Origin: VXNE01 sp963668365
GTDB lineage: Bacteria > Pseudomonadota > Gammaproteobacteria > Pseudomonadales > Azotimanducaceae
Length of the DNA stretch: 64,000 nt
NCBI GenBank assembly: GCA_963668365.1
Contig: OY764266.1
Span: forward strand, 2,852,001 to 2,916,000
Reading direction: 5' to 3'
Under the pieces are notes generated by a model. The model was given only the letters and a program-made list of their open reading frames with translations, ran no database searches and was not told the origin of the DNA. Shown here in pieces: positions 9,260-19,864 of the stretch; within the stretch, counting starts at the first letter, position 1; each line of letters begins with the position of its first letter. The position numbers and the translations under genes were made by a program.

Positions 9260-12200
9260 TTAAAGGCCCGCCTGAAAGCGCACGTTGTAGCGGGCGTGGA
9301 GGCGCGCGCGGCGTTCAAGCGCAGCGGCTGCCGTGTTGTCCAGCAGTGGCAGGGGTGCGACCGTATTGCCGTGCTGGGTGTAGAGGTCCATGTCCTTGGC
9401 CCATCCGTAGAACTCGATAGCGAAGAAGCGGCGATCTCCGGGCGCCGGCGGCAGTCCCGCGCGGAACTCCAGGTGGACCTCTTCGCCGCTGCCGATGATC
9501 GCAACGGCGCTGTCGATGTCCGCGACCAACGGGGCCGCATCCCCGAACGAGGTATAGAAGCCGCGCTGGTGCTTGGCGTCCCAATAGGGCGCGCGCGCCG
9601 CGTAGTCGTAGTGCGGCACGCGCTGTGGACCGGTCGTGCGCCTGGCGAAGCCGGTTCTTCCGACGCGTGCGTCGACGGGCCGCAACGCGGGCGGCATGGC
9701 GATGGGCAAAGGCTCTTCCATGACGATCCGCACCCGGTCCCAGTAGATTTCCATGTTGGATGAGATCCGTAGCGCGTCCGTCCCCGCGGGAAGATCCGGC
9801 AGGGGGAGGGCCATGGTTCTCGGCATGCCCGCGGGATACCCGAACTCCGCCGCGACCATGCGCCACCTGCCGTCCCGGCCGCGCGCCTCGAGGCTGGCGG
9901 GCCGGTAGCGCAGCCCCGCTTGCCACGCGGCGAAGACGGTCTGGGAATAGGGGTACTCGATCCAGCCGTCCGCCACCAGCACGGCGCCGTCGGCTTCGAT
10001 GGGCGCACCGAATTCGAGAGTGAGCACCTGGTCCCGTTCCAGCAGGCCGATGAACCGAGCGTCCGGGACGCCGGGCGAGGGGGCTTGCAGGTCCCGTTCG
10101 GCGACGAGGGACAGCACGTCTTCACCGTCCGCGTTGGTCGCGCGCGTCGGCGCCCGGCTCTGCCGGTAGGCGATGGGCCTTCCGGTCACCGGCGGATCGG
10201 CGGTGGCCATGCGCTCATCGAGGACCATGGACCAGGCCGGTGGAAGATCGAATACGCGCAGGCGCGCGGAGTCGAGGTACGCGTTCTCTTCCATGGGTTC
10301 GGCGAGTTTCAGCCGGTATCGACCGTTGCTCGGGGACAGCGCGGCGGCATCGAGCAGGAGACTCTCGTGCGGTCGCGGCGGGGCGTAGCGGCCGGGCACA
10401 TCGAAGAATCCGAGTCCGCCGACGCCGAGCACATCACTGACGAAACCGTATGTCTCGCCGTTCCACGCGAACACGACGGGACAACTCGCGAGTTGGCGCT
10501 GCGTTTCCGCGATTTCGTGCAGGCGCCCGGCGTCGAGGTCCATTTCCGTTTGCGCAACGCCGTCGGACCATTGCAACGCGATGAACTCGGCGCGGGGACT
10601 CCCGCCCAGACCCACGCTCAACGGGACGAGACTCTGTCCGGGTCCGGAGTGCGTGTCGAGTGCGTCCAGAACGGTCCAGCGTCCCCGTGTCTTGACCTGC
10701 ACGCGCGTACCGATGCCGGAAGCGTTGGAGCGCATCTGATCCGATTCGCTGCGTCCGCTGAGCGACAGTGCCAGGAAGGGAAAGCGGCCTGGCCCCGGGG
10801 GCCAGAGATAGAGGCCGCCGGCACCGGCGACCACCAGCGCAGGGCCTTTCGCGGGGTCGAGCGGCAAGGGCAGGGCGGTGGCGTCGTCGCCGACGCTCTG
10901 CCACCAGGATACGGCTCCGGTGCGCGGGTCGACGATGGACACGCGCGCCGATTCGACGCGCAGCAGTTCCAGCAGACCATCGCCGTCGAAGTCCACCGCG
11001 GCGAGTTGAGCCCCCCGTATGGCGGTTTCGGCGGGACCAAGCAGCGCCTTCTCCCAGGAACCGCCGCTGCGCCGCCAGGCAAGCAATTCGCCGGTCGAGG
11101 AGACGGCGTAGATTTCGAGCCTTCCGTCCGCGTCCGTGTCGGCGGCAGTGACCGCCGCGAGCGGCGCGCGGCGCAGGTCGTCCAGTCCGGGAAAAGCCTG
11201 ATAGCGCCAGGTGCGATCGTTCTGCCAGATATCGTGGGGGGGTTCGCTTTTCAGGACCAGGATGTCGAGGTCGCGATCGTTGTCGAGGTCGGCGGCGAGC
11301 ACCTGGCGTCCCGGTCCGCCGCCTATTCCCATTTCGGCGGCGAGCGGACGGAACGAACCATCGCGATTGTTGTTCAGCAGTTCGCTTCCGCCCGGGCCGG
11401 TGACGAAGATGTCGAGGTCGCCATCGTGGTCGGCGTCGAACACCGCGCCTGCGTCGCACGGCGCGTCGTGACCGATTTCCAGGCGCTCCCAGCTTCCGCG
11501 CTCCAGTTGCTGCCATAGCCGAATGCCCGCAGGGCCGCAGAGCAGCATGTCCACGTCGCCGTCGTCGTCCATGTCTCCCCACAGGCTCGCGCCGGGGCTC
11601 GCCGCCGCGAGGGGATGGTCGGCATCGGGGGCGAAGGCGCCGTCCTCCACGCCGAAGAAGAAGCGGTTGCCGTCGGGTCCCGAGGCGGCGAGATCCAGTG
11701 TCCCGTCGCCGTCGATATCCGCGGCCGTGACGGAAGCCCACGCTCCGGCCCCGATGCGCGCGCGCGCCGAGAACAGCGACCCCGCCGGGCGCTCCGATTC
11801 CGGCTGGTCGGGGTGCGTGGCGGCAAGGGCTTTCGCCTTCGGGCCCATGCGGCCATAGCTGAATGCGGCGGAGTGCGCGGCCGGGTTGTCTTCGAACCGC
11901 TGGTAGTCGGCGAGCAGCGCCTCGGACTCTTCTATGCGACCGGCTCTCCGCAGCGCCTGCGAGCCGGCCCAATAGGCGCTGCGCAGATAGGGATCGAGTT
12001 CCGCTGCGCGCAGGAACCGGGACGCCGCCTCCCCGTGGCTCGCGGATTGCAGCAGGATCTGGCCCAGGAAATAGGCGGCGAACGCGTCCTCCCGATCAGC
12101 TTCGACGACCTGCCGCAGGTACTGCTCCGCGGGCTCGGCCTCGCCGAGGTAAAGGTGCAGGATTCCGCTCGTATACGCGGCTCGGGCGTGACCCGGGTCT

Positions 12201-12532
12201 TGCTCGAGGACATCCGCCAAAATTTCCAGGGCGCGCCTTTCATCCCCTTCGTGCTGGCGGTTCAGGGTGGCTATCGCCCAGTTGACGCGCGCGTCGAGCC
12301 ATTGGGGAGAGTTGTCGACCACTTCGGCGAAGGTCTCTTCCGCAGTCTCGTAGTCGTAGTGGCCCATGAGGGCGACGCCGCGGTCATTCAGCGTGATGTC
12401 GCCGGCAGACGGGTCCGATCCCGGCGAGCAGCCGGCGAGCGCGAATGCGATCGCGCAGAGCCACGCGCCGCAGCGACGCGCGCGACTGCCGGCCATCCTC
12501 CAGTCCGGCACCCTTTGCGGTGGTCTTTCCAT
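9260..12532 (-). CDS. TPR plus FG-GAP repeat lipoprotein (CRTAC1-related)
   Basis: A 1090-residue probable outer-surface lipoprotein. The N-terminus has a basic stretch, a hydrophobic core and a lipobox LAGC at about residues 32-35. Residues about 45-215 are tetratricopeptide repeats (for example ALEILADVLEQDPGHARAAY and AEQYLRQVVEADREDAFAAY). FG-GAP-like blades follow (DIDGDGTLDLAASG, DMDDDGDVDMLLCG, DADHDGDLDIFVTG, DFDGDGLLELLRV). About 590-680 resembles an ASPIC/UnbV region, then about 400 residues have no family I recognise but include a cysteine (QLASCPVVFAWNG). It is related in architecture to the FG-GAP gene of the cytochrome operon 5 kb away, and a decayed copy of its 3' end lies immediately downstream. 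Function unknown; binding or assembly at the cell surface is an inference. Confidence 0.82.
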   Translation of the reverse strand: MERPPQRVPDWRMAGSRARRCGAWLCAIAFALAGCSPGSDPSAGDITLNDRGVALMGHYDYETAEETFAEVVDNSPQWLDARVNWAIATLNRQHEGDERRALEILADVLEQDPGHARAAYTSGILHLYLGEAEPAEQYLRQVVEADREDAFAAYFLGQILLQSASHGEAASRFLRAAELDPYLRSAYWAGSQALRRAGRIEESEALLADYQRFEDNPAAHSAAFSYGRMGPKAKALAATHPDQPESERPAGSLFSARARIGAGAWASVTAADIDGDGTLDLAASGPDGNRFFFGVEDGAFAPDADHPLAAASPGASLWGDMDDDGDVDMLLCGPAGIRLWQQLERGSWERLEIGHDAPCDAGAVFDADHDGDLDIFVTGPGGSELLNNNRDGSFRPLAAEMGIGGGPGRQVLAADLDNDRDLDILVLKSEPPHDIWQNDRTWRYQAFPGLDDLRRAPLAAVTAADTDADGRLEIYAVSSTGELLAWRRSGGSWEKALLGPAETAIRGAQLAAVDFDGDGLLELLRVESARVSIVDPRTGAVSWWQSVGDDATALPLPLDPAKGPALVVAGAGGLYLWPPGPGRFPFLALSLSGRSESDQMRSNASGIGTRVQVKTRGRWTVLDALDTHSGPGQSLVPLSVGLGGSPRAEFIALQWSDGVAQTEMDLDAGRLHEIAETQRQLASCPVVFAWNGETYGFVSDVLGVGGLGFFDVPGRYAPPRPHESLLLDAAALSPSNGRYRLKLAEPMEENAYLDSARLRVFDLPPAWSMVLDERMATADPPVTGRPIAYRQSRAPTRATNADGEDVLSLVAERDLQAPSPGVPDARFIGLLERDQVLTLEFGAPIEADGAVLVADGWIEYPYSQTVFAAWQAGLRYRPASLEARGRDGRWRMVAAEFGYPAGMPRTMALPLPDLPAGTDALRISSNMEIYWDRVRIVMEEPLPIAMPPALRPVDARVGRTGFARRTTGPQRVPHYDYAARAPYWDAKHQRGFYTSFGDAAPLVADIDSAVAIIGSGEEVHLEFRAGLPPAPGDRRFFAIEFYGWAKDMDLYTQHGNTVAPLPLLDNTAAAALERRARLHARYNVRFQAGL

Positions 12533-12544
12533 CGACGTGGGGAG

Positions 12545-12967
12545 CTATTCGATCGGCAAGCGGACTGTCGCAGTTCCGAATACGCGCGTTTCCCGTGCTG
12601 CGTTGGCGATAGTGATGTCGATCTCGACGGTTCCCGCTTCCTCGTCGACATCGGTCACCACTCCAGCGATGGAGTGCGGCGCGTCGGCGAGCACGGGAGC
12701 GCGGAACACCGTGTCGATGACGACAATTTCCGCCTTCGGCGCCCAGCGGTGGATCATCGCCCCGAGAAACCCCTGGCTCATGACTCCGGGAACGAGCGCG
12801 CCGGGAAAGCCCTCCCTGCGCGCCGCCTCGTGATCCGTGAACCGCGGTCCGCCCCAGCCGACATGCCGGCCGAATCGCTTGATGTTGTCGATGCTCGTGT
12901 CGGGCGAGAACGTGGGCAGTTCGGCGCCGAACTCGACGTCGTCGATCGTGGCAACGGCTTCGCTCAC
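12545..12967 (-). CDS. MaoC-like (hot-dog) acyl dehydratase, C-terminal half-protein
   Basis: A 140-residue protein with the MaoC hydratase signature: the stretch RFTDHEAARREGFPGALVPG around residues 42-61 supplies the Asp/His-type active-site loop, and the end (GTATVRLPI) is the last hot-dog strand. The start is a GTG that overlaps the TGA of the upstream gene (GTGA), so the two are translated together. The pair resembles a split two-domain dehydratase in which one polypeptide carries a FAS1-like dehydratase half and the other the MaoC half; such pairs hydrate enoyl-CoA-type substrates. The substrate cannot be told from sequence. Confidence 0.8.
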   Translation of the reverse strand: MSEAVATIDDVEFGAELPTFSPDTSIDNIKRFGRHVGWGGPRFTDHEAARREGFPGALVPGVMSQGFLGAMIHRWAPKAEIVVIDTVFRAPVLADAPHSIAGVVTDVDEEAGTVEIDITIANAARETRVFGTATVRLPIE

Positions 12968-13428
12968 GAGGAGGGCTCCCGGATCACGGTGCGCGTGTCG
13001 GCGTTCGCGACATGGGTGCCGTTCTCGTCATACAACTCCATGCGTCGGACGAGAAACACCATGCGTCCGGAACGCCCGGTCTTTTCGAAGATGTCGTGCA
13101 GGTGGGACTTGCCCGTCAACGTGGCGCCGTCGCGTATCGGGGCCTTCCACTCGACACCCTTGCCGGCATCCATGGTGACGCCGCTGAGCTTGGGGAAGTC
13201 CGGCGGCAGCGCCAATCCGCCGACCAGCGTCGACACGAATGTCGGCGGCGCCTGAAAGTTGGGGTCGGTCGGGTCGGTGAAGCGCGCGTCGAGCTCACCG
13301 CATGTGCGGGCGTATTCGGCGAAGCTGTTGCCCTCGATCGTGAAGGTCGCCTCGTCGAATTCACGGTTGAGGAAGGCTGCGCGCAGCGCGTCGATGTCGG
13401 CTTCCAATCGCTTACCCCTGGTGAGCAT
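12964..13428 (-). CDS. FAS1-like/MaoC-type dehydratase, N-terminal half-protein
   Basis: 154 residues from ATG 13428, chosen over an upstream alternative at 13485 because the preceding 19 residues lack family resemblance. The protein has the FAS1-like dehydratase pattern: an N-terminal helix with FTIEGNSFAEYARTCGE, then ARFTDPTDPNFQAPPTFVST, and the late segment FLVRRMELYDENGTHVANAD. It overlaps and precedes the MaoC half-gene and forms the leftward arm of a divergent pair with sucC; the shared 190-base gap (13429-13616) must carry both promoters. Probably one subunit of a heteromeric enoyl-CoA hydratase; the pathway is unknown. Confidence 0.72.
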   Translation of the reverse strand: MLTRGKRLEADIDALRAAFLNREFDEATFTIEGNSFAEYARTCGELDARFTDPTDPNFQAPPTFVSTLVGGLALPPDFPKLSGVTMDAGKGVEWKAPIRDGATLTGKSHLHDIFEKTGRSGRMVFLVRRMELYDENGTHVANADTRTVIREPSS

Positions 13429-13616
13429 GAGAACAACGGCGAGATTGACAGATGCGCTGCATTTCGGCAATACGCCGGGGGTCAACCCGTTGGGGACCGC
13501 TGGAAACCCGTTCCCCTACCCCTTGGGCGTCGCGCTGGCTATAGTAGGCACGGCATTGGCTGTTTCCCCGGCCTCTCTCTTGGAATTCGCGAAAGTGCTT
13601 GGATCTTGAGGCGAGC

Positions 13617-14782
<1,166 letters not shown>

Positions 14783-14786
<4 letters not shown>

Positions 14787-15670
14787 GCATACTCGTCGAT
14801 GCCGAAACGCGTGTGATCTGCCAGGGCTTCACGGGTTCCCAGGGAACGCTGCATAGCCGGCATGCCATCGACTACGGCACCCGCCTCGTGGGCGGGGTCA
14901 CGCCCGGCAAGGGGGGCAGCCAACATCTCGGTCTGCCGGTATTCGACACCGTGCGCGAAGCCGTGGAGGCGACCGCCGCCACCGCATCGGTGATCTACGT
15001 CCCGGCCCCGTTCTGCAAGGACTCGATCCTGGAAGCGCTCGGCGCCGGCATCGAACTTATCGTCTGCATCACCGAAGGCATTCCAACGCTCGACATGCTC
15101 GCCGTGAAGGCGCGGCTGGACCTGACGGACACGCGCCTCATCGGTCCGAACTGTCCCGGGGTCATCACCCCCGGCGCGTGCAAGATCGGCATCATGCCCG
15201 CGGACATACACATGCCGGGGCGCGTCGGAGTCGTCTCGCGCTCGGGCACGCTGACCTACGAGGCGGTCAAGCAGACCACCGACATGGGTTTCGGCCAATC
15301 CACCTGCGTCGGCATCGGCGGCGATCCGATCCCGGCCAGCAGCTTCGTAGACATCCTGGAACTGTTCCAATCGGACGCGGGAACGGAAGCCATCGTCATG
15401 GTCGGCGAGATCGGCGGCACGGCGGAGGAGGACGCGGCCGAGTACATCGGCGCCCATGTCACGAAACCCGTGGTGGCATATATCGCCGGGGTTACCGCGC
15501 CGCCGGGCAAGCGCATGGGCCATGCGGGCGCCATCATCGCCGGCGGCAAGGGTACTGCGGAAGAAAAGCTGTCCGCACTCGAAGCGGCCGGCGTGCGGAC
15601 GGTCCGGAGTCTCGCGGAAATCGGCGCGGCGCTGGCGGAAGTCACCGGTTGGTCAGGCCGGAACGCCTAG
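14783..15670 (+). CDS. sucD: Succinyl-CoA synthetase alpha subunit
   Basis: The CoA-binding, phosphohistidine-carrying subunit, 295 residues. Visible landmarks are CQGFTGSQGTLHSRHAIDYG (CoA-binding Rossmann part), GPNCPGVITPGACKIGIMP, and the active-site histidine in KRMGHAGAIIAGG near residue 250. The GTG start overlaps the end of sucC (GTGA), as usual for this heteromeric enzyme. Normal length; no oddities. Confidence 0.95.
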
Positions 15671-15703
15671 CGCCATGAAACCCGTCGGCCTTCCGGGTAC
15701 GGA

Positions 15704-15730
15704 TTGAAAAAAGCCGTGCCGAACCCATAT
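15704..15730 (+). promoter_or_regulatory. Heat-shock (sigma-32-like) promoter upstream of htpG
   Basis: TTGAAA at 15704-15709 and CCCATAT at 15724-15730 are separated by 14 bases, matching the RpoH pattern of a CTTGAAA-like -35 and a CCCCATNT-like -10. It lies about 130 bases before the htpG start. The position in front of a chaperone gene makes chance less likely. Confidence 0.65.
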
Positions 15731-15861
15731 AGGCTCGCCATAGGCCGGTATCTTGAGCTTTGCCTTCGGGTCGGCGCGCGGGCGAAGCTGAGGTGTCGGG
15801 GTCCTCGAGGCCTTCCCGGCACAAGCAAGAGACACGCCGGCACGCACCAGGCGGCAGACCC

Positions 15862-17733
15862 ATGACCATCGAGACACGCGGATTTCAGACTGAAGCCAGG
15901 CAGTTGCTGCACCTGATGATCCACTCCCTGTATTCCAACAGGGAGATTTTCCTGCGCGAACTCATTTCCAACGCATCGGACGCCATCGACAAGCTGCGTT
16001 TCGAGTCCTTGGCGGACGACACGCTCATTGCCGACGATCCGGAATTCAGGATACGCATCGAGTTCGACGCGGATGCCAAGACCCTTGCCGTCGCCGACAA
16101 CGGCATCGGCATGACCCGCGCCGAGGTGACGGAGCAGCTCGGAACCATCGCGAAGTCCGGCACGGCGGAGTTCTTCGAGCGGCTCACGGGAGATCAGCGC
16201 CAGGACGCGCAGCTTATCGGCCAGTTCGGGGTCGGGTTCTACAGCGCGTTCATGGTCGCCGACGAAGTGGAGGTGGTCACCCGCAAGGCCGGAACCGACG
16301 AGGGGACGTGCTGGAAGTCGAAAGGGGAGGACGAGTTCACCATCGAGGAGGCCGAGGCGGATCGGGGGACTCGCGTCGTATTGCACCTCAAACCCGACGC
16401 AGAGGAGTTCGCGGAATCGTTTCGGCTCAAGACCGTCGTGCGCAAGTACTCGGACCACATAGGCGTGCCCGTGGTGATGCCCGCGGACAGCGACGTCGAC
16501 AACGACGGCGAGGACGAAGACGCCGGGGACGCCGAAGCCGCGGCGGAGGAGGTGATCAATTCCGCCACGGCACTGTGGACGCGTTCGCGAAGCGAGATCG
16601 AGGACGACGAATACAAGGAGTTCTACAAGCACGTCTCCCACGACTTCGAAGATCCCCTGGCCTGGAGCCACAACAGGGTGGAGGGCCGGCTCGAATACAC
16701 GAGCCTCGTATTCGTTCCCCGTCGCGCGCCGTTCGACCTGTGGAACCGGGAGTCTCCGCGCGGGGTGAAGCTCTATGTGCAGCGCGTGTTCATCATGGAT
16801 GACGCGGAACAGTTCCTGCCGCTCTACCTGCGCTTCGTTCGGGGCATCGTCGACTCCAGCGATCTGCCGCTCAACGTGTCGCGCGAGATCCTGCAGGAGG
16901 ATCCGGCCGTTGCCACGATCCGCAACGCGCTCGCCAAGCGCGTGCTCGATACCCTGTCAAGGCTGGAAGGCGATGACTACGACGCGTTCTGGGACGAGTT
17001 CGGCCAGGTCCTGAAGGAGGGGGTCGCCGAGGACTTCGCCAATCGCGAATCGATCATGAAGCTCTTGCGCTTCTCTTCCACCGAACAGGATGGCGAGGAG
17101 CAGCGCACTTCGCTTTCCGACTACGTCGCCCGCATGCAGGAGGGTCAGGATCGGATCTACTACCTCATCGCCGACAATCTTTCGGCGGCGAGGCAGAGTC
17201 CGCACCTCGAAGTGTTCAGGCAGCGGGGCATCGAGGTGCTGCTCCTGACCGAACGGATCGACGAGTGGTTCATGACGTTCGTCAACGAGTTCGACGGCAA
17301 GTCGCTGCAGGATGTCACGCGGGGAGAACTGGACCTCGATGGCGAGGGCAAGCCCGAGGACGAGTCGGACGACGACGCTCTGGCCAAACGCATCAAGGAT
17401 GTGCTGGAGGGTCGCGTCGAGAGCGTGCGCCGCTCGACGCGACTGACCGACTCGCCTGCGTGCCTGGTGCTCGGCGAGCACGACATCGGCGCGCAGATGC
17501 GGCAGCTGATGGAAGCCACCGGTCAGTCGGCGCCCGACTCGAAGCCGCATTTCGAATTCAATCCCGATCATCCGCTGGTGCTGAGACTGGACAGCGAGGC
17601 TGACGAGGACCGTTTCGGCGACCTGGTGAAGGTCCTGTTCGACCAGGCCAGTCTTGCCGAGGGCCGGTCGCTGAGCGACCCGGGCGACTATGTTCGCCGG
17701 GTGAATTCCCTGCTGCTCGAACTGCTCGCGTGA
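15862..17733 (+). CDS. htpG: Molecular chaperone HtpG (Hsp90)
   Basis: Cytosolic ATP-dependent chaperone. The start ATG 15862 gives 623 residues beginning MTIETRGFQTEARQLLHLMI; an earlier in-frame start would add 34 residues with no family match. GHKL ATPase motifs are present: LISNASDAIDKLRFES (Asn for Mg-ATP), VADNGIGMT, and LIGQFGVGFYSAFMVADEV, followed by the middle domain (DLPLNVSREILQ) and a dimerisation tail. The linker after the ATPase domain is notably acidic (DSDVDNDGEDEDAGDAEAA). A sigma-32-like promoter precedes it. Confidence 0.96.
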   Translation: MTIETRGFQTEARQLLHLMIHSLYSNREIFLRELISNASDAIDKLRFESLADDTLIADDPEFRIRIEFDADAKTLAVADNGIGMTRAEVTEQLGTIAKSGTAEFFERLTGDQRQDAQLIGQFGVGFYSAFMVADEVEVVTRKAGTDEGTCWKSKGEDEFTIEEAEADRGTRVVLHLKPDAEEFAESFRLKTVVRKYSDHIGVPVVMPADSDVDNDGEDEDAGDAEAAAEEVINSATALWTRSRSEIEDDEYKEFYKHVSHDFEDPLAWSHNRVEGRLEYTSLVFVPRRAPFDLWNRESPRGVKLYVQRVFIMDDAEQFLPLYLRFVRGIVDSSDLPLNVSREILQEDPAVATIRNALAKRVLDTLSRLEGDDYDAFWDEFGQVLKEGVAEDFANRESIMKLLRFSSTEQDGEEQRTSLSDYVARMQEGQDRIYYLIADNLSAARQSPHLEVFRQRGIEVLLLTERIDEWFMTFVNEFDGKSLQDVTRGELDLDGEGKPEDESDDDALAKRIKDVLEGRVESVRRSTRLTDSPACLVLGEHDIGAQMRQLMEATGQSAPDSKPHFEFNPDHPLVLRLDSEADEDRFGDLVKVLFDQASLAEGRSLSDPGDYVRRVNSLLLELLA

Positions 17734-17770
17734 AGAACCGGGCTGGTCCGCGCAATGGCCTGTTGCAGTA

Positions 17771-17832
17771 TTGGAAAGCTGTGTTCAATAAATAACATAA
17801 TAAATTAGGTATTTAAGTACGAAGCTTTCCAA
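17771..17832. repeat. 10-bp inverted repeat around an AT-rich core
   Basis: TTGGAAAGCT (17771-17780) and AGCTTTCCAA (17823-17832) are perfect inverted arms separated by 42 bases that are almost all A/T (TAAATAACATAATAAATTAG). It lies between htpG and gpsA in otherwise GC-rich DNA. It could be the htpG terminator region, a regulator site for gpsA, or the remains of a small insertion; no T-run follows the right arm. Confidence 0.5.
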
Positions 17833-17936
17833 ATTAATTTAATTTCCGGCAACTCCCTGCCCGGGTTGCGCCGACTGAGACCGAGTTGCGGTGGGCGTTT
17901 GCTAACATAGCCCGCCTCAGGGATGAGAACATCGAT

Positions 17937-18962
17937 ATGCGAGCGGCTGTCGTCGGCGCCGGGAACTTCGGTACGGCCATTGCGAACATCATCGCGAAAA
18001 ACAGCCATCGCACTCACCTCTGGATGCGCGATCCCGAACAGTTGGCCGACATGCGCGCCTACGGCGAGAACAGGCGCTACCTGAAGGGATTCCCGCTGGA
18101 AGGCCATGTGGTGCCGACCTGCGACATGGCGGTCGCCGTCGGCGCGAGCGACATCGTGTTCCTGACCGTCCCCAGCGCTTCGTTCAGGGAGGTGACGCGG
18201 GAAGTCGCCCCCCATGTGCAGCCGGGGGCGTTCGTTGTCAGCGGCACGAAGGGCGTGGAGGCGGAAGGCTTTCACCTCATGAGCCAGATCCTCGACGAAC
18301 TGTTGCCGCAGTGTGCGACGGGGGTCATCAGCGGCCCGAACCTCGCCGAAGAAATGGCGAGCGGGCAGTATGCCGGGACCGTTGTGGCGAGCAGCAGCGA
18401 AGCGTTGCGCCGCGCGGTGCAGATCGTGCTTCGCAGCGCCGAGTTCCGGGTCTATTCCAGCGCCGATGTCTATGGCGTCGAGTTGGGCGGCGCGCTCAAG
18501 AACATCTATGCCATCGTTTGCGGCATGGCTGCCGCGCTGGAAGTAGGGCAGAACACGGTGGGCATGCTCATCACTCGCAGCCTGGCCGAAATGAGCAGGT
18601 TCGCGGTTTCTCTGGGCGCCAATCCATTCACTTTTCTCGGGCTGGCGGGGGTCGGCGACCTCGTCGTCACCTGCACTTCGCCCTTGAGCCGGAACTATCA
18701 ACTGGGCTATCGCGTCGCCAAGGGCAACTCGCTGGAACAGGCCATGGACGAACTCGGCAAGCTGGCGGAGGGTGTCAACACGCTCGCGGTGGTGCGGAAA
18801 AAGAGCAGGGAACTCGATGTCCACATGCCCCTGATGGAAGGGCTCAACGACGTGTTGTTCAATGGCGCGGACATCGCCGCCGTCATCGCCGGGCTCATGA
18901 CCGGCGAGGCCGTGGCTGACGTCGAGTTCGCTGCGCCGCAGACGTGGAGTTACGAACGTTGA
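17937..18962 (+). CDS. gpsA: NAD(P)-dependent glycerol-3-phosphate dehydrogenase
   Basis: Makes sn-glycerol-3-phosphate from dihydroxyacetone phosphate for phospholipid synthesis. ATG 17937 (341 residues) places the Rossmann motif AAVVGAGNFGTAIANIIA at the very N-terminus; the 17 extra residues of an upstream start are atypical. Other landmarks are SGTKGVE, ISGPNLAEEMASGQYAGTVV, the catalytic-lysine segment ELGGALKNIYAIVCGM, and LAGVGDLVVTCTS with SRNYQLG. It overlaps the DUF4892 gene by 4 bases and appears to head an operon with that gene and prmB. Confidence 0.95.
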   Translation: MRAAVVGAGNFGTAIANIIAKNSHRTHLWMRDPEQLADMRAYGENRRYLKGFPLEGHVVPTCDMAVAVGASDIVFLTVPSASFREVTREVAPHVQPGAFVVSGTKGVEAEGFHLMSQILDELLPQCATGVISGPNLAEEMASGQYAGTVVASSSEALRRAVQIVLRSAEFRVYSSADVYGVELGGALKNIYAIVCGMAAALEVGQNTVGMLITRSLAEMSRFAVSLGANPFTFLGLAGVGDLVVTCTSPLSRNYQLGYRVAKGNSLEQAMDELGKLAEGVNTLAVVRKKSRELDVHMPLMEGLNDVLFNGADIAAVIAGLMTGEAVADVEFAAPQTWSYER

Positions 18963-19864
18963 AATGGTTTGGGTGGGCGCTCGCCGTCGCCGCGGCGTCG
19001 CCGTCGGTTGCGCAGGATGTTCCCGGCGCTCGAGACCCCGCCGGCCTCGACCGCTTTCCGCGCTCCTACATCGTGGAATACGAGGAAATCGCCGAGTCCC
19101 TGCCGTATAGATTCGTCACGGCCCCGGTGGACAAGATTCGCCAGGACCTGCGCATAGAAGGCGCGCGGGTCTCGGGGCCGGTGCAGCGCGTGACCTATCG
19201 CATTCCGGACGGCGAGCAACTCGACGCCATAGCGGACCACTACCGGGAGATCCTGAAGGCCGGGGGATCCGGCATCGTGTTCGCTTGCGAAGGGCCGGAC
19301 TGCGGCCGCAGCACCATCTGGGCGCACGACGTCTTCGGCATTCGATTCCTGGTCGCCCCGCCCCGCAGCCAGGCGTACCTGGCTGCGCCGGTGACCATCG
19401 ACGGCGTCGCGAAGCTGGTGGCGGTATATGCCGTGCAGCGCGACAACCGGCGCCTGTACGCCCATGTGGAAGTCGTCGTCCCGGATGACGAGGTCGTTTT
19501 CGACACCAATCGGACGCTGGCGGAAACCCTGGCGCGAACCGGCTCCGCTGTCATCGATGGCGTCGTTCCGGACGCCGTGGGCGCGCTGACCGAAAAAGAC
19601 ATCTCGGACATCGAGGCGGTCGCCGCAACCCTGGGAACGTTCGGTCGCGAGACCATTCATGTCGTGTGCCACCTGTATGGATCGGCGTCGGTGGATGAAT
19701 TGAAGCGGGCGTCGGAGCGCTGCGCCGCGACGGCGGCGGAAGTCCTGCGGCGCGTCGGCGGCGTCGCTGCCGAGGCGCATGGGCTGGGGCCGCTGGGGCC
19801 GCGGGAAGGTTTGGCAAAAGCCCGCGTGGAACTGGTGTTGCCGTATCGCCTGCGCAGTGAGTGA
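18959..19864 (+). CDS. DUF4892 domain periplasmic protein
   Basis: About 300 residues with a signal peptide (MKWFGWALAVAAASPSVAQ) followed by the DUF4892 pattern: GARDPAGLDRFPRSYIVEYE, VQRVTYRIPDG, FACEGPDCGRSTIWAHDVFG with two conserved cysteines, and QAYLAAPV. The C-terminal 100 residues (from about EKDISDIEAVAATL) look OmpA-like in helix pattern. The TTG at 18959 is chosen because GGAG lies 9 bases upstream and the signal peptide then starts directly; GTG 18944 is an alternative. Translationally coupled to gpsA (TTGA overlap) and overlapping prmB. Known from gammaproteobacteria; role unknown. Confidence 0.78.
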   Translation: MKWFGWALAVAAASPSVAQDVPGARDPAGLDRFPRSYIVEYEEIAESLPYRFVTAPVDKIRQDLRIEGARVSGPVQRVTYRIPDGEQLDAIADHYREILKAGGSGIVFACEGPDCGRSTIWAHDVFGIRFLVAPPRSQAYLAAPVTIDGVAKLVAVYAVQRDNRRLYAHVEVVVPDDEVVFDTNRTLAETLARTGSAVIDGVVPDAVGALTEKDISDIEAVAATLGTFGRETIHVVCHLYGSASVDELKRASERCAATAAEVLRRVGGVAAEAHGLGPLGPREGLAKARVELVLPYRLRSE

